Assembly (NCBI RefSeq): GCF_900114785.1
Contig: NZ_FOUG01000010.1
Location: 124,001 to 188,000, forward strand
Source of the DNA: Variovorax sp. OV329
GTDB taxonomy: Bacteria; Pseudomonadota; Gammaproteobacteria; Burkholderiales; Burkholderiaceae_C
DNA length: 64,000 nucleotides
Reading direction: 5' to 3'
Positions 50,530 through 59,394 of this stretch are shown piece by piece. Below the pieces are notes generated by a model. That model made no database searches and was not told the origin of the DNA. It saw only the letters and a program-made list of their open reading frames with translations. Numbering within the stretch: the stretch's first letter is position 1; each line of letters starts with the position of its first letter. The translations under genes and the position numbers were made by a program.

Positions 50530-52484
50530 GCGACGCGCAGTTCGGGACGGGTGCCGGTGGGACCGGCGTCCTGGCTGGTCATGAGCGAGGTCAGCTCCTG
50601 CAGGCGCTCGCCCAGCTCCTTGAGCGCGGCTTCCTGTGCGGAGATCTCGGCCAGGCGCTCATCGAGGCCGCCGGCGGCGCTCTGGATGCGCTCCACCGAC
50701 TCGATGCGCCGGCCGAAGTTGCGGCGGCGCTCCTTGAGCTGCGCGTCGAGTTGCGCGCCCGCGCCCTTGCTCCAGCGCTCCACCTCGGTCATGGCAGCCT
50801 CGTTGACCACGCGCAGCCGGCTGGCCAGGGCCCGCACCAGCTTGTCGCAGAACTCGGGTTGCGCCAGCTTGAGCAGGTTGCCCACGCCCAGGTACTGCAG
50901 GTGGCTCTGCTCGATCTGGCTGAGCTGCTTGACGAAGCCGGTCAGGTCCGGCTCGGCCGGCGCCAGCAGCGTGAAGCCATGTTCGGCATTGAGCTGGCGG
51001 AAGGTGGCGTTGAGCATGGCCTGGATCTCGGCCGTGGTCTCCTGCACCTCGCGCAGGTTGCCGCGCAGGGCGTCGAAGGTCTCGCCGTAGGTCTTGCGCA
51101 CGGCCAGCTTGATGCCGGGGCGCTTGAGCGCGGCGGCCAGCTTGGCCATGTCGGCCTTCAGCGCCGTGCTGCCCAGCACCGCGTACACCTCGCGCAGCAG
51201 CTTGCTCTGCACCGAGCGCAGGGCCAGGATGCGGGCATTGCTGCCTTCGAACTCGGACTGCTCGCTCTCGATGCGCGAGCGCATGTGGCGGATCACGCTG
51301 GAGTTCTTGCCGCGCAGGCCTTGCAGTTCCAGCGCCTGCTCCGACAGGTCGCGTGCGCGCACCTTCAGGATGCGCTCGGCCTCGGTGCGCAGCGCGCCGA
51401 TGCCGTTGTTGATGGCCAGGCGCAGCACGGTCTCGCGCTTGCCCAGCAGGCCTTCGCCCAGCACTGCCTCCAGTGCCGGCAGGCGGCTGGCCTGCAGCAG
51501 CGGCATGTCGCGCCTGATCTTGGCCTGCAGGCCCTTCTGGGCAGACACGGGCAGCACATGCTCCAGCGGAACGTCCAGCACCTTGGCCGACGCCTTGCAC
51601 TGGCGGTCGATCTGCTTCTCGACTTCGCTGGGGCTGTTCAGGATGTCCCACAGCGTGTCGATCTTGTTGAGCACGACAATGCGGGTGTCCTTGTGATCGC
51701 CCTCGGTGATCAGGTGCTCGCGCCAGATCGACAGGTCCGAGCGCGTCACGCCGGTGTCGGCGCCCAGGATGAACACCACCGCATGCGCCTGAGGAATGAG
51801 GCTCACCGTCAACTCGGGCTCGGCGCCGATGGCGTTCAGGCCCGGGGTGTCCAGGATGACCAGGCCCTGCTCGAGCAGCGGGTGCGGCATGTTGAGCACC
51901 GCATGGCGCCAGCGAGGGATTTCCACGCGGCCCTGGCTGTCGGGCGAAGGGTTGTCCTCGGGGCTGTCGTCGCTCCAGAAGCCCAGCTCGCGAGCGCGCT
52001 CCAGCGGCACCCATTCGACCTCGGCCACCATGTGCATGGTCTGGGCCAGGGCCTCGGCGTTGTGCACGTCGATGGGCAGTTCGGTCCAGCGCTCCTTCTC
52101 TTCGCGCCAGTGGTAGAGCGAGTGCGGCTCCAGGCGGGTCTCGATGGGCAGCAGGCGCAGGCTGGGTGGCAGGGCCGGGTCGTAGCCCAGCTCGGTCGGG
52201 CACATGGTGGTGCGGCCGGCGCTGGCGGGCATGATCCGGCGGCCGTAGCCGGCGAAGAAGATGGCGTTGATCAGCTCGGACTTGCCGCGCGAGAACTCGG
52301 CGACGAAGGCCACCATGACCTTGCTGGTGCGCATCTGCGACTCCAGCTCGCGCAGGCGCTCGCCGACCGCCATGTCCAGCAGGTCGTTCTCGCGCAGCCA
52401 CCCGCTCAGCCACTTGAGCCGATGGGCAAAGTTGCGTCGCCACGCGCCGTGCTGGTCGAATTGCTGGTTGAAGGAGCGGGTCAA
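50526..52484 (-). CDS. Dynamin-family GTPase with variant P-loop
   Basis: A 652-residue large GTPase of the bacterial dynamin-like type. G1 reads VAEFSRGKSELINAIF (61-76), where the first Gly of the GxxxxGK(S/T) motif is Ala; G2 is in RTTMCPTEL, G3 is LDTPGLNA and G4 is NKIDTLWD. Long helical regions from about 340 to 640 fit a membrane-remodelling stalk. The TTG at 52484 is chosen because it follows a promoter at 52513-52521 and matches the family start; an ATG at 52544 is upstream of that promoter. The stop overlaps the mutY start. Confidence 0.85.
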   Translation of the reverse strand: MTRSFNQQFDQHGAWRRNFAHRLKWLSGWLRENDLLDMAVGERLRELESQMRTSKVMVAFVAEFSRGKSELINAIFFAGYGRRIMPASAGRTTMCPTELGYDPALPPSLRLLPIETRLEPHSLYHWREEKERWTELPIDVHNAEALAQTMHMVAEVEWVPLERARELGFWSDDSPEDNPSPDSQGRVEIPRWRHAVLNMPHPLLEQGLVILDTPGLNAIGAEPELTVSLIPQAHAVVFILGADTGVTRSDLSIWREHLITEGDHKDTRIVVLNKIDTLWDILNSPSEVEKQIDRQCKASAKVLDVPLEHVLPVSAQKGLQAKIRRDMPLLQASRLPALEAVLGEGLLGKRETVLRLAINNGIGALRTEAERILKVRARDLSEQALELQGLRGKNSSVIRHMRSRIESEQSEFEGSNARILALRSVQSKLLREVYAVLGSTALKADMAKLAAALKRPGIKLAVRKTYGETFDALRGNLREVQETTAEIQAMLNATFRQLNAEHGFTLLAPAEPDLTGFVKQLSQIEQSHLQYLGVGNLLKLAQPEFCDKLVRALASRLRVVNEAAMTEVERWSKGAGAQLDAQLKERRRNFGRRIESVERIQSAAGGLDERLAEISAQEAALKELGERLQELTSLMTSQDAGPTGTRPELRVA

Positions 52485-52493
52485 GGTCGAGAA

Positions 52494-52521
52494 TGTAAAT
52501 GTCGACTTACAAATATTAGCA
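52494..52521 (-). promoter_or_regulatory. Extended -10 promoter and overlapping palindrome for the dynamin-like gene
   Basis: On the minus strand TGCTAATAT is an extended -10, with start of transcription near 52506. Directly over that point, TGTAAATGTCGACTTACA (plus strand, 52494-52511) is an interrupted palindrome with TGTAA/TTACA arms. This is a likely operator for an unknown repressor. Confidence 0.5.
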
Positions 52522-52598
52522 CCCGCTCCAGCCTGCGTCCCCATCAATGCGAGCCAATGTGGCCGAATCGTTGCACAGACACCCAAACGGCCAGTCTG

Positions 52599-53414
52599 CT
52601 AGTACTTTTGGCAGTGTGGGCAAAAGAAGGTGGAGCGCTGTCCCTGGCGCAACTGGCGGATGGCCGTGCCGCACACCCGGCAGGGCTCGTCGGCGCGGCC
52701 ATAGACCATCGCCTCCAACTGGAAGTAGCCGCCCTGCCCGTCCACGTTGGAGAAGTCGCGCAGCGTGCTGCCGCCGCGCTCCACCGCGCGCGCCAGGATG
52801 GTCCGCACCGCCTCGCGCAGCCGCGCCGCCCGCGGCCGGCTGATGCGCGAGGCCGACAGGGTGGGCCGGATGCCGGCGGCGAAGAGCGCCTCCGACGCGT
52901 AGATGTTGCCCACGCCCACCACCAGGTCTCCCGCCAGCAGCACCTGCTTGATGGGTGCCCGGCGCTCGCGCAGGGCGGCATGGAAGTGGTCGAGGTCGAA
53001 GTCCTCGCCCAGCGGCTCCACGCCCAGGCCGCCCAGCAGCTTGATGGCGCCGGGCGCGTGCTCGTCGTCGGCGTAGACCACGGCGCCGAAGCGGCGCGGG
53101 TCGTTCAGGCGCAGGGTGCCGCGGCTGGTGACCAGGTCGAAATGGTCGTGCTTGCCGGCCTCGGGCAGGTGGTCGGCAAAGCGCAAGCTGCCCGACATGC
53201 CCAGGTGCAGCATGAGCAGGCCCGAGTCCAGGTCGACCAGCAGGTACTTGCCGCGCCGTCGCACCGTACGCACCTGGCGGCCCGCCAGCGCAGCCGGATC
53301 GATGCCCAGGCCCCAGCGCAGGGGCTTGCCCAGGTGCACGGCCTGCACCTGCGCGCCGGCGATGCGATCGGCAAAACCGAGGCGCGTGACTTCGACTTCG
53401 GGTAGTTCTGGCAT
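52599..53414 (-). CDS. mutM: Formamidopyrimidine-DNA glycosylase MutM
   Basis: Excises 8-oxoguanine and formamidopyrimidines. The 271-residue protein begins MPELPEVEVTRLGF, with Pro2 and Glu3 catalytic, has the conserved lysine in GKPLRWGLG, and ends with the zinc finger CRVC...CPHC. Length is normal. It is divergent from the TPR lipoprotein gene by 82 bases. Confidence 0.97.
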   Translation of the reverse strand: MPELPEVEVTRLGFADRIAGAQVQAVHLGKPLRWGLGIDPAALAGRQVRTVRRRGKYLLVDLDSGLLMLHLGMSGSLRFADHLPEAGKHDHFDLVTSRGTLRLNDPRRFGAVVYADDEHAPGAIKLLGGLGVEPLGEDFDLDHFHAALRERRAPIKQVLLAGDLVVGVGNIYASEALFAAGIRPTLSASRISRPRAARLREAVRTILARAVERGGSTLRDFSNVDGQGGYFQLEAMVYGRADEPCRVCGTAIRQLRQGQRSTFFCPHCQKY

Positions 53415-53496
53415 GAGGGAAGGCTTGCAGCGCGCCTGCCGCGCCCGGATGGGCCCTTGCAATCGTCGCCAAAGTTGCTTGGATTATTATGGTCCG

Positions 53497-55374
53497 ATGA
53501 CCTTTCCGCCCCGCCGACTCCGCCTTGCGGCGGTCGCGTTGCTCGCCCTCAGCGCCTGCGCCTGTGCATCCCTCGACCCCTCGGCGCAGTCGGGTTCTTC
53601 AGCCAGCCCTGCACCGCCCGCCGCAGCCGCGCCGGCCGCTTCCGCACGCCCCGCTGCGCAGCAGCAGGCCGTGGCTGCGCCAGCGCCCCAGGGACCGCCC
53701 GCCGCGCCTCCTGCCAAGCCGGCCGACCCCGAGGCCGTGCCGTCGGCCATGACGGCGCAGGTCTTCTACGAAGTGCTGGTGGGCGAGCTCACATTGCGCT
53801 CGGGTGATCCGGGCGCCGGCTATGCCCTGGTGCTCGATTCGGCCAAGCGAACGCGCGACCCGCAGCTCTTCCAGCGCGCCACCGAGATCGCCCTGCAGTC
53901 GCGCTCCGGCGACGCTGCGCTGATGGCCGCCCGCGCATGGAAGCAGGCCCTGCCCGACTCGCGCGACGCGCGCCGGCTGGAACTGCAGATCCTGATCGCC
54001 ATGAACCGCCTGGCCGAGACCGCCGAGCCGTTGCGCACCGAGATCGCCGCCACGCCGCAGGTCGAGAAGCCGGTGCTGATGAACGTGATCGCGCGCAACT
54101 ACTCGCGCGCCACCGACAAGAAACTGGCCGCCTCGGTGGTCGAGCAGGCTCTGTCGGACGAGCTCAAGGCCCCGGCTACCGCCGCCCCGGCCTGGGCCGC
54201 CATCGGCCGGGTGCGCCTGGCGGCGGGCGACAGCGCCGGCGCCATGGATGCCGCGAAGAAGGGCCTGCAGGCCGACGCCACCGCCGAAGCGCCCGCCGTG
54301 CTGGCACTCGAACTGATGGACGCCAACCAGGCAGACGCCGAGGGCTTGATCAAGGCCTACCTGGACAATCCCAAGGCCAGCCCCGAGGTGCGCATGGGCT
54401 ACGCCCGCGAACTCGCGCAGGACCGCCGCTATGCCGAATCGAGCGCCCAGCTGACGATCCTGACGCGCCAGCAGCCCGAACTGCCCGAGCCCTGGCTGCT
54501 GCTGGGCACCCTTCAGGCCCAGGCCAAGCAGGACGCCGCCGCCGACACCTCGGTCAAGCGCTACATCTCGCTGGTCGAGAAGCAGGCGGACACCGATGAG
54601 CGCGGCCGCGCCCTCACGCAGGCCTACTTCGTTCTCGCGCAGACGGCCGAGCGGCGCAAGGACTTCCCGGCCGCCGAGGCCTGGCTAGCCAAGATCGACA
54701 ACCCCGAAGACCTGTATGCCACCCAGTTGCGCCGCGCTGCGCTGCTGGCGCGCCAGGACAAGCTGGCCGAAGGCCGCGAGCTGATCCGCGCCCTGCCTGC
54801 CACAACGGCCGACCAGCGGCGCCAGAAGCAGCTGGCCGAGGTGCAGCTGCTGCGCGACGCCAAGCGCTACCAGGAGGCCTACGACCTTCTGGCGCAAGCC
54901 AGCGCGGCGGCCCCGGAAGACGGCGACCTGATCTACGACCAGGCCATGGTGGCCGAGAAGCTCAACCGCATGGACGACATGGAGCGCCTGCTGCGCCGCC
55001 TGATCGTCATGAAGCCGGACAACCAGAACGCCTACAACGCCCTGGGCTACTCGCTGGCCGATCGCAAGGTGCGCCTGGACGAGGCCAAGACGCTGATCCA
55101 GAAGGCGGTTCAACTGGCCCCGGACGACCCCTTCATCGCCGACAGCCTTGGCTGGGTGGAGTTCCGCATGGGCAACAACCAGGAGGCCACCCGCATCCTG
55201 GAGGCCGCCTACAAGCAACGGCCCGACCCCGAGATCGCGGCGCACCTGGGCGAAGTGCTGTGGAGCAGCGGCCAGCGCGACCGCGCCATGGTCGTCTGGA
55301 AGGAAGCCGTGAAGGCCGACGCCGAGAACGAGACGCTGCAGGAAACCCTCAAGCGCCTGCGCGTCAAGCCGTGA
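53497..55374 (+). CDS. TPR-repeat lipoprotein
   Basis: A 625-residue lipoprotein with a signal ending LLALSAC (lipid cysteine about 21), then an Ala/Pro/Gln-rich linker to about 80, and TPR-like helical repeats throughout, best seen at NQNAYNALGYSLADRKVRLD, EAKTLIQKAVQLAPDDPFIA and DSLGWVEFRMGNNQEATRIL. It is probably an outer-membrane-anchored scaffold. Its stop overlaps the lolB ATG (TGATG), so the two lipoprotein-pathway genes are coupled. Confidence 0.88.
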   Translation: MTFPPRRLRLAAVALLALSACACASLDPSAQSGSSASPAPPAAAAPAASARPAAQQQAVAAPAPQGPPAAPPAKPADPEAVPSAMTAQVFYEVLVGELTLRSGDPGAGYALVLDSAKRTRDPQLFQRATEIALQSRSGDAALMAARAWKQALPDSRDARRLELQILIAMNRLAETAEPLRTEIAATPQVEKPVLMNVIARNYSRATDKKLAASVVEQALSDELKAPATAAPAWAAIGRVRLAAGDSAGAMDAAKKGLQADATAEAPAVLALELMDANQADAEGLIKAYLDNPKASPEVRMGYARELAQDRRYAESSAQLTILTRQQPELPEPWLLLGTLQAQAKQDAAADTSVKRYISLVEKQADTDERGRALTQAYFVLAQTAERRKDFPAAEAWLAKIDNPEDLYATQLRRAALLARQDKLAEGRELIRALPATTADQRRQKQLAEVQLLRDAKRYQEAYDLLAQASAAAPEDGDLIYDQAMVAEKLNRMDDMERLLRRLIVMKPDNQNAYNALGYSLADRKVRLDEAKTLIQKAVQLAPDDPFIADSLGWVEFRMGNNQEATRILEAAYKQRPDPEIAAHLGEVLWSSGQRDRAMVVWKEAVKADAENETLQETLKRLRVKP

Positions 55375-55871
55375 TGCACCGCCGCGCCGCACTGGCGGCG
55401 AGCGCCGCTGCGCTCCTGACCCTCCTGGCCGGCTGCGCCCAGGTCGGCAGCACCGCGCCCGCCGACGCGGCGACCGGCCATTGGAGCGGGCGCATGTCGC
55501 TGCGCGTGGACAGCGCGCCGCCGCAAAGCTTTTCCGCCTTCTTCGACCTGCGCGGCAACCCGCGCGCCGGCGAGCTGCAGTTGACCAGCCCCATCGGCAG
55601 CACCCTGGGCCTGGCCCGCTGGACGCCGCGCGAAGCCACGCTGCAGACGGGCTCGGACATCCGTCAGTTCGACTCGGCCGAGGCCATGATCGAGGCGGCC
55701 ACGGGTGCTGCCATTCCGCTGGACGCCCTCTTCGCCTGGCTGGACGGGCGCCAGCAGGCCGTGCCCGGCTGGCGGCCGGACCTGAGCCAGGTGCAGGCCG
55801 GACGGCTGCAGGCCGTGCGCGAATCGCCCACGCCCACCGCCGACCTTCGCATCGTCTTCGAGCGGCCCTGA
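55374..55871 (+). CDS. lolB: Outer-membrane lipoprotein receptor LolB
   Basis: Receives lipoproteins from LolA and inserts them in the outer membrane. The 165-residue protein is itself a lipoprotein (LLTLLAGC, cysteine about 21), shorter than E. coli LolB, and has the family segments WSGRMSLRVDS, GELQLTSPIGSTLGLARW and PLDALFAWLDGR. Position between the TPR lipoprotein gene and ispE is the standard betaproteobacterial site. Confidence 0.9.
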   Translation: MHRRAALAASAAALLTLLAGCAQVGSTAPADAATGHWSGRMSLRVDSAPPQSFSAFFDLRGNPRAGELQLTSPIGSTLGLARWTPREATLQTGSDIRQFDSAEAMIEAATGAAIPLDALFAWLDGRQQAVPGWRPDLSQVQAGRLQAVRESPTPTADLRIVFERP

Positions 55872-55873
55872 GC

Positions 55874-56746
55874 ATGAAGGCCCTCTACGACCTGGCCGCG
55901 CCGGCCAAGCTGAACCTGTTCCTGCACATCACCGGCCGCCGCGCGGACGGCTACCACCTGCTGCAGTCGGTGTTCATGCTCGTGGACTGGTGCGACACGC
56001 TGCACGTGGAACTGCGCAGCGACGGGCAGCTTTCTCGCGAGGACCTCACCACGCCGCTGCCGGCCGACGACCTGGTGCTGCGCGCAGCGCGTGCGCTGCA
56101 GGCGCTCGCGCCCGCTGGCATGGGCGCGCACATCGGCGTGGCCAAGCGCATTCCGGCGCAGGCAGGCATGGGCGGCGGATCTTCCGATGCCGCCACCTGC
56201 CTGCTGGCCCTGAACCGCCTGTGGAAGCTGAAGCTGCCGCTGTCCAGGCTGGAAGAACTGGGGCTCGCGCTGGGCGCGGACGTGCCCTTCTTCCTGCGCG
56301 GCCACAACGCCTGGGTCGAAGGCATCGGCGAGCAGATCACGCCCATCGAACTGCCCACCGCTGCCGAGGTGGTGGTGGTCAAGCCCGAGGCGGGCCTGGA
56401 CACGAAGTCGATTTTTTCTGCAGCCGATCTGGAGCGCTCCACAAAGACTGCTATACTCTCTGGCTTTGCTGCATACAGTGCACAAGGAACTGAACAGATG
56501 TTCGGTTTCGGGCGCAACGACCTGCAGCCGGTCGCGCAAAGGCTCTGCCCCGCCGTCACCCACGCCATCGATTGGCTGGGCACCAAGGGACTCAGCGCCA
56601 GGATGACCGGTTCAGGTAGCGCGGTGTTCGCGGCAAGAACGCAGGAAACGGATCTGTCCGATTTGCCGCAAGGCTGGGCAGCACGTCAATGCAAAATTTT
56701 GTCGGTCCATCCCCTGGCCGGGTGGGCAGACAGCGACAATTCATAG
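55874..56746 (+). CDS. ispE: 4-diphosphocytidyl-2-C-methyl-D-erythritol kinase
   Basis: GHMP kinase of the non-mevalonate isoprenoid pathway, 290 residues. Landmarks are PAKLNLFLHITGRRADGYH, the ATP motif GMGGGSSDAATCLLAL (about 98-113) and the C-terminal ARMTGSGSAVFA. A low-GC patch at 56405-56500 with rare codons holds a probable internal promoter. It starts two bases after lolB. Confidence 0.96.
   Translation: MKALYDLAAPAKLNLFLHITGRRADGYHLLQSVFMLVDWCDTLHVELRSDGQLSREDLTTPLPADDLVLRAARALQALAPAGMGAHIGVAKRIPAQAGMGGGSSDAATCLLALNRLWKLKLPLSRLEELGLALGADVPFFLRGHNAWVEGIGEQITPIELPTAAEVVVVKPEAGLDTKSIFSAADLERSTKTAILSGFAAYSAQGTEQMFGFGRNDLQPVAQRLCPAVTHAIDWLGTKGLSARMTGSGSAVFAARTQETDLSDLPQGWAARQCKILSVHPLAGWADSDNS
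56449..56457 (+). promoter_or_regulatory. Extended -10 promoter inside ispE, for tRNA-Gln and prs
   Basis: TGCTATACT is a good extended -10 (TGn-TATACT) in an AT-rich island of ispE, about 320 bases before tRNA-Gln. The ATA codon it uses is rare here. prs is driven from within or near ispE in several proteobacteria, so a promoter for tRNA-Gln-prs is plausible. Confidence 0.5.
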
Positions 56747-56776
56747 GTCGCCGGAGATTGTTCCGGTGTCCCGTGT

Positions 56777-56853
56777 AGGGGAGTCGCCAAGCTGGTTAAG
56801 GCACTGGATTTTGATTCCAGCATGCAAAGGTTCGAATCCTTTCTCCCCTGCCA
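56777..56853 (+). tRNA. tRNA-Gln (anticodon TTG)
   Basis: A 77-base tRNA with encoded CCA. The acceptor stem pairs AGGGGAG with CTCCCCT, the anticodon loop TTTTGAT gives TTG, and the T arm is AAAGGTTCGAATCCTTT. It lies between ispE and prs, as in many betaproteobacteria. Confidence 0.97.
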
Positions 56854-56876
56854 AATTTCTCGACCTGACCCACGAA

Positions 56877-56896
56877 GGCCCGAAAGGGCCGTTTTT
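56877..56896 (+). terminator. Short hairpin terminator after tRNA-Gln
   Basis: GGCCC-GAAA-GGGCC followed by GTTTTT lies 24 bases after tRNA-Gln and 20 before prs. The stem is only five base pairs, so it may attenuate rather than fully stop transcription into prs. Confidence 0.6.
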
Positions 56897-56915
56897 CGCT
56901 TTGCCGGGACTCTAA

Positions 56916-57887
56916 ATGCAGGCTCCACATCCTGATTTCATGGTTTTCACCGGCAATGCCAACCCGGGTCTTGCCGCCGAGATCGCCCACAACCTGGGCA
57001 CCTCGCTGGGCCAGGCGCGTGTAGGCCGCTTCTCCGATGGTGAAGTCACCGTCGAGATCAACCAGAACGTGCGTGCTCGCGACGTGTTCGTGGTGCAGTC
57101 CACCTGCGCCCCGACCAACGAGAACCTGATGGAACTGCTGATCATGGTCGACGCGCTCAAGCGCGCATCGGCCGAGCGGATCAGCGCCGTGATTCCCTAC
57201 TTCGGCTATGCCCGCCAGGACCGCCGCCCGCGTTCCAGCCGCGTGCCGATCTCGGCCAAGGTGGTGGCCAACCTGCTGCAGACGGTGGGCGTGAGCCGGG
57301 TCCTGACCATGGACCTGCATGCCGACCAGATCCAGGGCTTCTTCGACATCCCGGTCGACAACATCTATGCGTCGCCGGTGCTGCTGGGCGACCTGCGCGC
57401 CAAGAACTACGAAGACCTGATCGTGGTCTCGCCCGACGTGGGCGGCGTGGTCCGCGCCCGCGCGCTGGCCAAGCAGCTGAACACCGACCTGGCCATCATC
57501 GACAAGCGTCGCCCGAAGGCGAACGTGAGCGAAGTGATGAACGTCATCGGCGAGATCGACGGCCGCAACTGCGTGATCATGGACGACATGATCGACACGG
57601 CCGGCACGCTGGTGAAGGCGGCCGAGGTGCTCAAGGAGCGCGGCGCCAAGAAGGTCTATGCGTATTGCACGCACCCGATCTTCTCGGGCCCGGCCATCGA
57701 GCGCATCACGCAGTCGGCACTGGACGAAGTGGTGGTGACCAACACCATCCCGCTGTCCGACAGCGCCAACGTGTGCGGCAAGATCCGCCAGCTGTCCGTG
57801 GCACCGCTGATCGCCGAGACGGTCCAGCGCATTGCCAAGGGCGATTCGGTCATGAGTTTGTTTTCGGACCAGGACAACCTGTTCTAA
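56916..57887 (+). CDS. prs: Ribose-phosphate pyrophosphokinase
   Basis: Makes PRPP from ribose 5-phosphate and ATP. The 323 residues contain FFGYARQDRRPRSSRVPISA, DLHADQIQGFFDIPVDN, VVSPDVGGVVRARALAKQL and the PRPP loop MDDMIDTAGTLVKAAEVL. Length and motifs match class I Prs. The start at 56916 follows GGGACTC. A strong terminator follows the gene. Confidence 0.97.
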   Translation: MQAPHPDFMVFTGNANPGLAAEIAHNLGTSLGQARVGRFSDGEVTVEINQNVRARDVFVVQSTCAPTNENLMELLIMVDALKRASAERISAVIPYFGYARQDRRPRSSRVPISAKVVANLLQTVGVSRVLTMDLHADQIQGFFDIPVDNIYASPVLLGDLRAKNYEDLIVVSPDVGGVVRARALAKQLNTDLAIIDKRRPKANVSEVMNVIGEIDGRNCVIMDDMIDTAGTLVKAAEVLKERGAKKVYAYCTHPIFSGPAIERITQSALDEVVVTNTIPLSDSANVCGKIRQLSVAPLIAETVQRIAKGDSVMSLFSDQDNLF

Positions 57888-57914
57888 GACAGGGGTCGGG
57901 TCCGGACCAAGAGC

Positions 57915-57941
57915 GGGCTCCCTTCGAGGGAGCCCTTTTTT
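57915..57941 (+). terminator. Rho-independent terminator after prs
   Basis: Eight-base arms GGGCTCCC and GGGAGCCC around TTCGA, followed by six T residues. It ends prs transcription before rplY. Confidence 0.92.
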
Positions 57942-57987
57942 CAATCGGCGCCGCACTGGTCGCGGTCGGCGTCACTAGGAGTCAGCT

Positions 57988-58650
57988 ATGAAATTCGTCG
58001 CTTTTGAGCGCGCCAAGCAGGGTACGGGTGCGAGCCGCCGTCTGCGCATCTCGGGCAAGACGCCCGGCATCGTCTACGGTGGTTCGGGCCAGCCGCAACT
58101 GATCGAACTCGATCACAACGCGCTGTGGCACGCCCTCAAGAAGGAAGCCTTCCACTCGTCCATCCTCGAGATGGACCTGGGCGGCGCCGTGAGCAAGGTC
58201 CTGCTGCGTGACGTGCAGTACCACCCCTACAAGCAGCTCGTGCAGCACATCGACTTCCAACGCGTCGACGCCCGCACCCGCCTGACGGCCAAGATCCCCC
58301 TGCACTTCAAGGGCGAGGAAGAGTCCGAAGCCGTGAAGCTGCAGCACAACCTGGTCAACCACGTGATGACCGAACTGGAAATCAGCTGCCTGCCGGCCGA
58401 CCTGCCCGAGTTCATCGAAGTCGACCTGTCGAGCCTCACCGCCGGCGCCACGCTGACCGTCAAGGACGTGAAGCTGCCCAAGGGCGTGAAGTTCGTGCCC
58501 CACGGCAACAAGGTGAACCCGGTGGTCGTGTCCGCCGTGGCCCCGAAGGTGGAAGAAGAAGCCGCTCCCGCTGCCGAAGGCGCTGCTGCAGACGCAGCCG
58601 CTCCGGCCGGCAAGACGGCTGCCAAGCCCGCCGCCAAGGGCAAGAAGTAA
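57988..58650 (+). CDS. rplY: Ribosomal protein L25/general stress protein Ctc
   Basis: A 220-residue two-domain L25 of the Ctc type that binds 5S rRNA. The N-terminal domain has FERAKQGTGASRRLRISGKT and DVQYHPYKQLVQHIDFQRV, and the C-terminal TL5 domain runs to about 185 before an Ala/Lys-rich tail (about 190-220). It is a separate unit between two terminators and precedes pth as in many bacteria. Confidence 0.95.
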   Translation: MKFVAFERAKQGTGASRRLRISGKTPGIVYGGSGQPQLIELDHNALWHALKKEAFHSSILEMDLGGAVSKVLLRDVQYHPYKQLVQHIDFQRVDARTRLTAKIPLHFKGEEESEAVKLQHNLVNHVMTELEISCLPADLPEFIEVDLSSLTAGATLTVKDVKLPKGVKFVPHGNKVNPVVVSAVAPKVEEEAAPAAEGAAADAAAPAGKTAAKPAAKGKK

Positions 58651-58680
58651 TCAGCGTTCCAGCAACGCGACTCAAGACAG

Positions 58681-58710
58681 ACGGCCCGCCATGCGGGCCG
58701 TTTTTCTTTG
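58681..58710 (+). terminator. Rho-independent terminator after rplY
   Basis: Nine-base arms ACGGCCCGC and GCGGGCCGT around CAT, followed by TTTTCTTTG. It lies 18 bases ahead of the pth start codon, so pth must have readthrough or a promoter overlapping this hairpin. Confidence 0.9.
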
Positions 58711-58727
58711 TTTTTCCATAATTGCGC

Positions 58728-59360
58728 ATGATCAAGTTGTTCGTCGGCCTCGGCAATCCAGGCCCGGAGTACGAAGCCACGCGGCACAACGCGGGCTTCT
58801 GGTGGATCGACGAGCTCGCGCGCGAGCTCAAGGTGAGCCTGGTCCCCGAGCGCAGCTACCACGGCTTCGCGGCGCGGGCCAACGTGGGTGGCCAGAGCGT
58901 GTGGCTGCTGCAGCCGCAAACCTTCATGAACCTCTCGGGCAAGTCGGTGGGCGCCCTGGCGCGCTTCTTCAAGATCGCACCGGAAGAGATTCTGGTGGTG
59001 CACGACGAGTTGGACGTGCTGCCGGGCCAGGCCAAGCTCAAGTTCGGCGGCAGCCATGCCGGCCACAACGGCCTGCGCGACATCCATGCGCAACTGGGCA
59101 CGGGCGACTACTGGCGGCTGCGCCTGGGCATCGGTCATCCGGGCACCAAGTCCGAAGTGGTGGGCTGGGTGCTGAAGAAGCCGCTGCGCGAGCATCGCGA
59201 GGCCATCGACGAGGCCATCGTGCGCACGCTCAAGGCCGTGCCTGCGCTGGTGGCGGGTGAAATGGAGAAGGCGACGTTGCTGATTCACACCAGCAAGCCG
59301 CCCCGGCCCAAGCCACCGCGCAAGGACCCTGGCGAAGGACCGCCGCCAGAGTCAAACTAG
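58728..59360 (+). CDS. pth: Peptidyl-tRNA hydrolase
   Basis: Recycles peptidyl-tRNA. The 210 residues begin MIKLFVGLGNPGPEYEATRH with the catalytic His at 20, followed by LLQPQTFMNLSGKSVG and LKFGGSHAGHNGLRDI. A Pro/Lys-rich tail (KPPRPKPPRKDPGEGPP) extends beyond the usual end. The ATG at 58728 is chosen over a TTG six bases upstream. Confidence 0.96.
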   Translation: MIKLFVGLGNPGPEYEATRHNAGFWWIDELARELKVSLVPERSYHGFAARANVGGQSVWLLQPQTFMNLSGKSVGALARFFKIAPEEILVVHDELDVLPGQAKLKFGGSHAGHNGLRDIHAQLGTGDYWRLRLGIGHPGTKSEVVGWVLKKPLREHREAIDEAIVRTLKAVPALVAGEMEKATLLIHTSKPPRPKPPRKDPGEGPPPESN

Positions 59361-59394
59361 CAGCATCCATCAAAAAAAGGACAGGGAGGAATGG

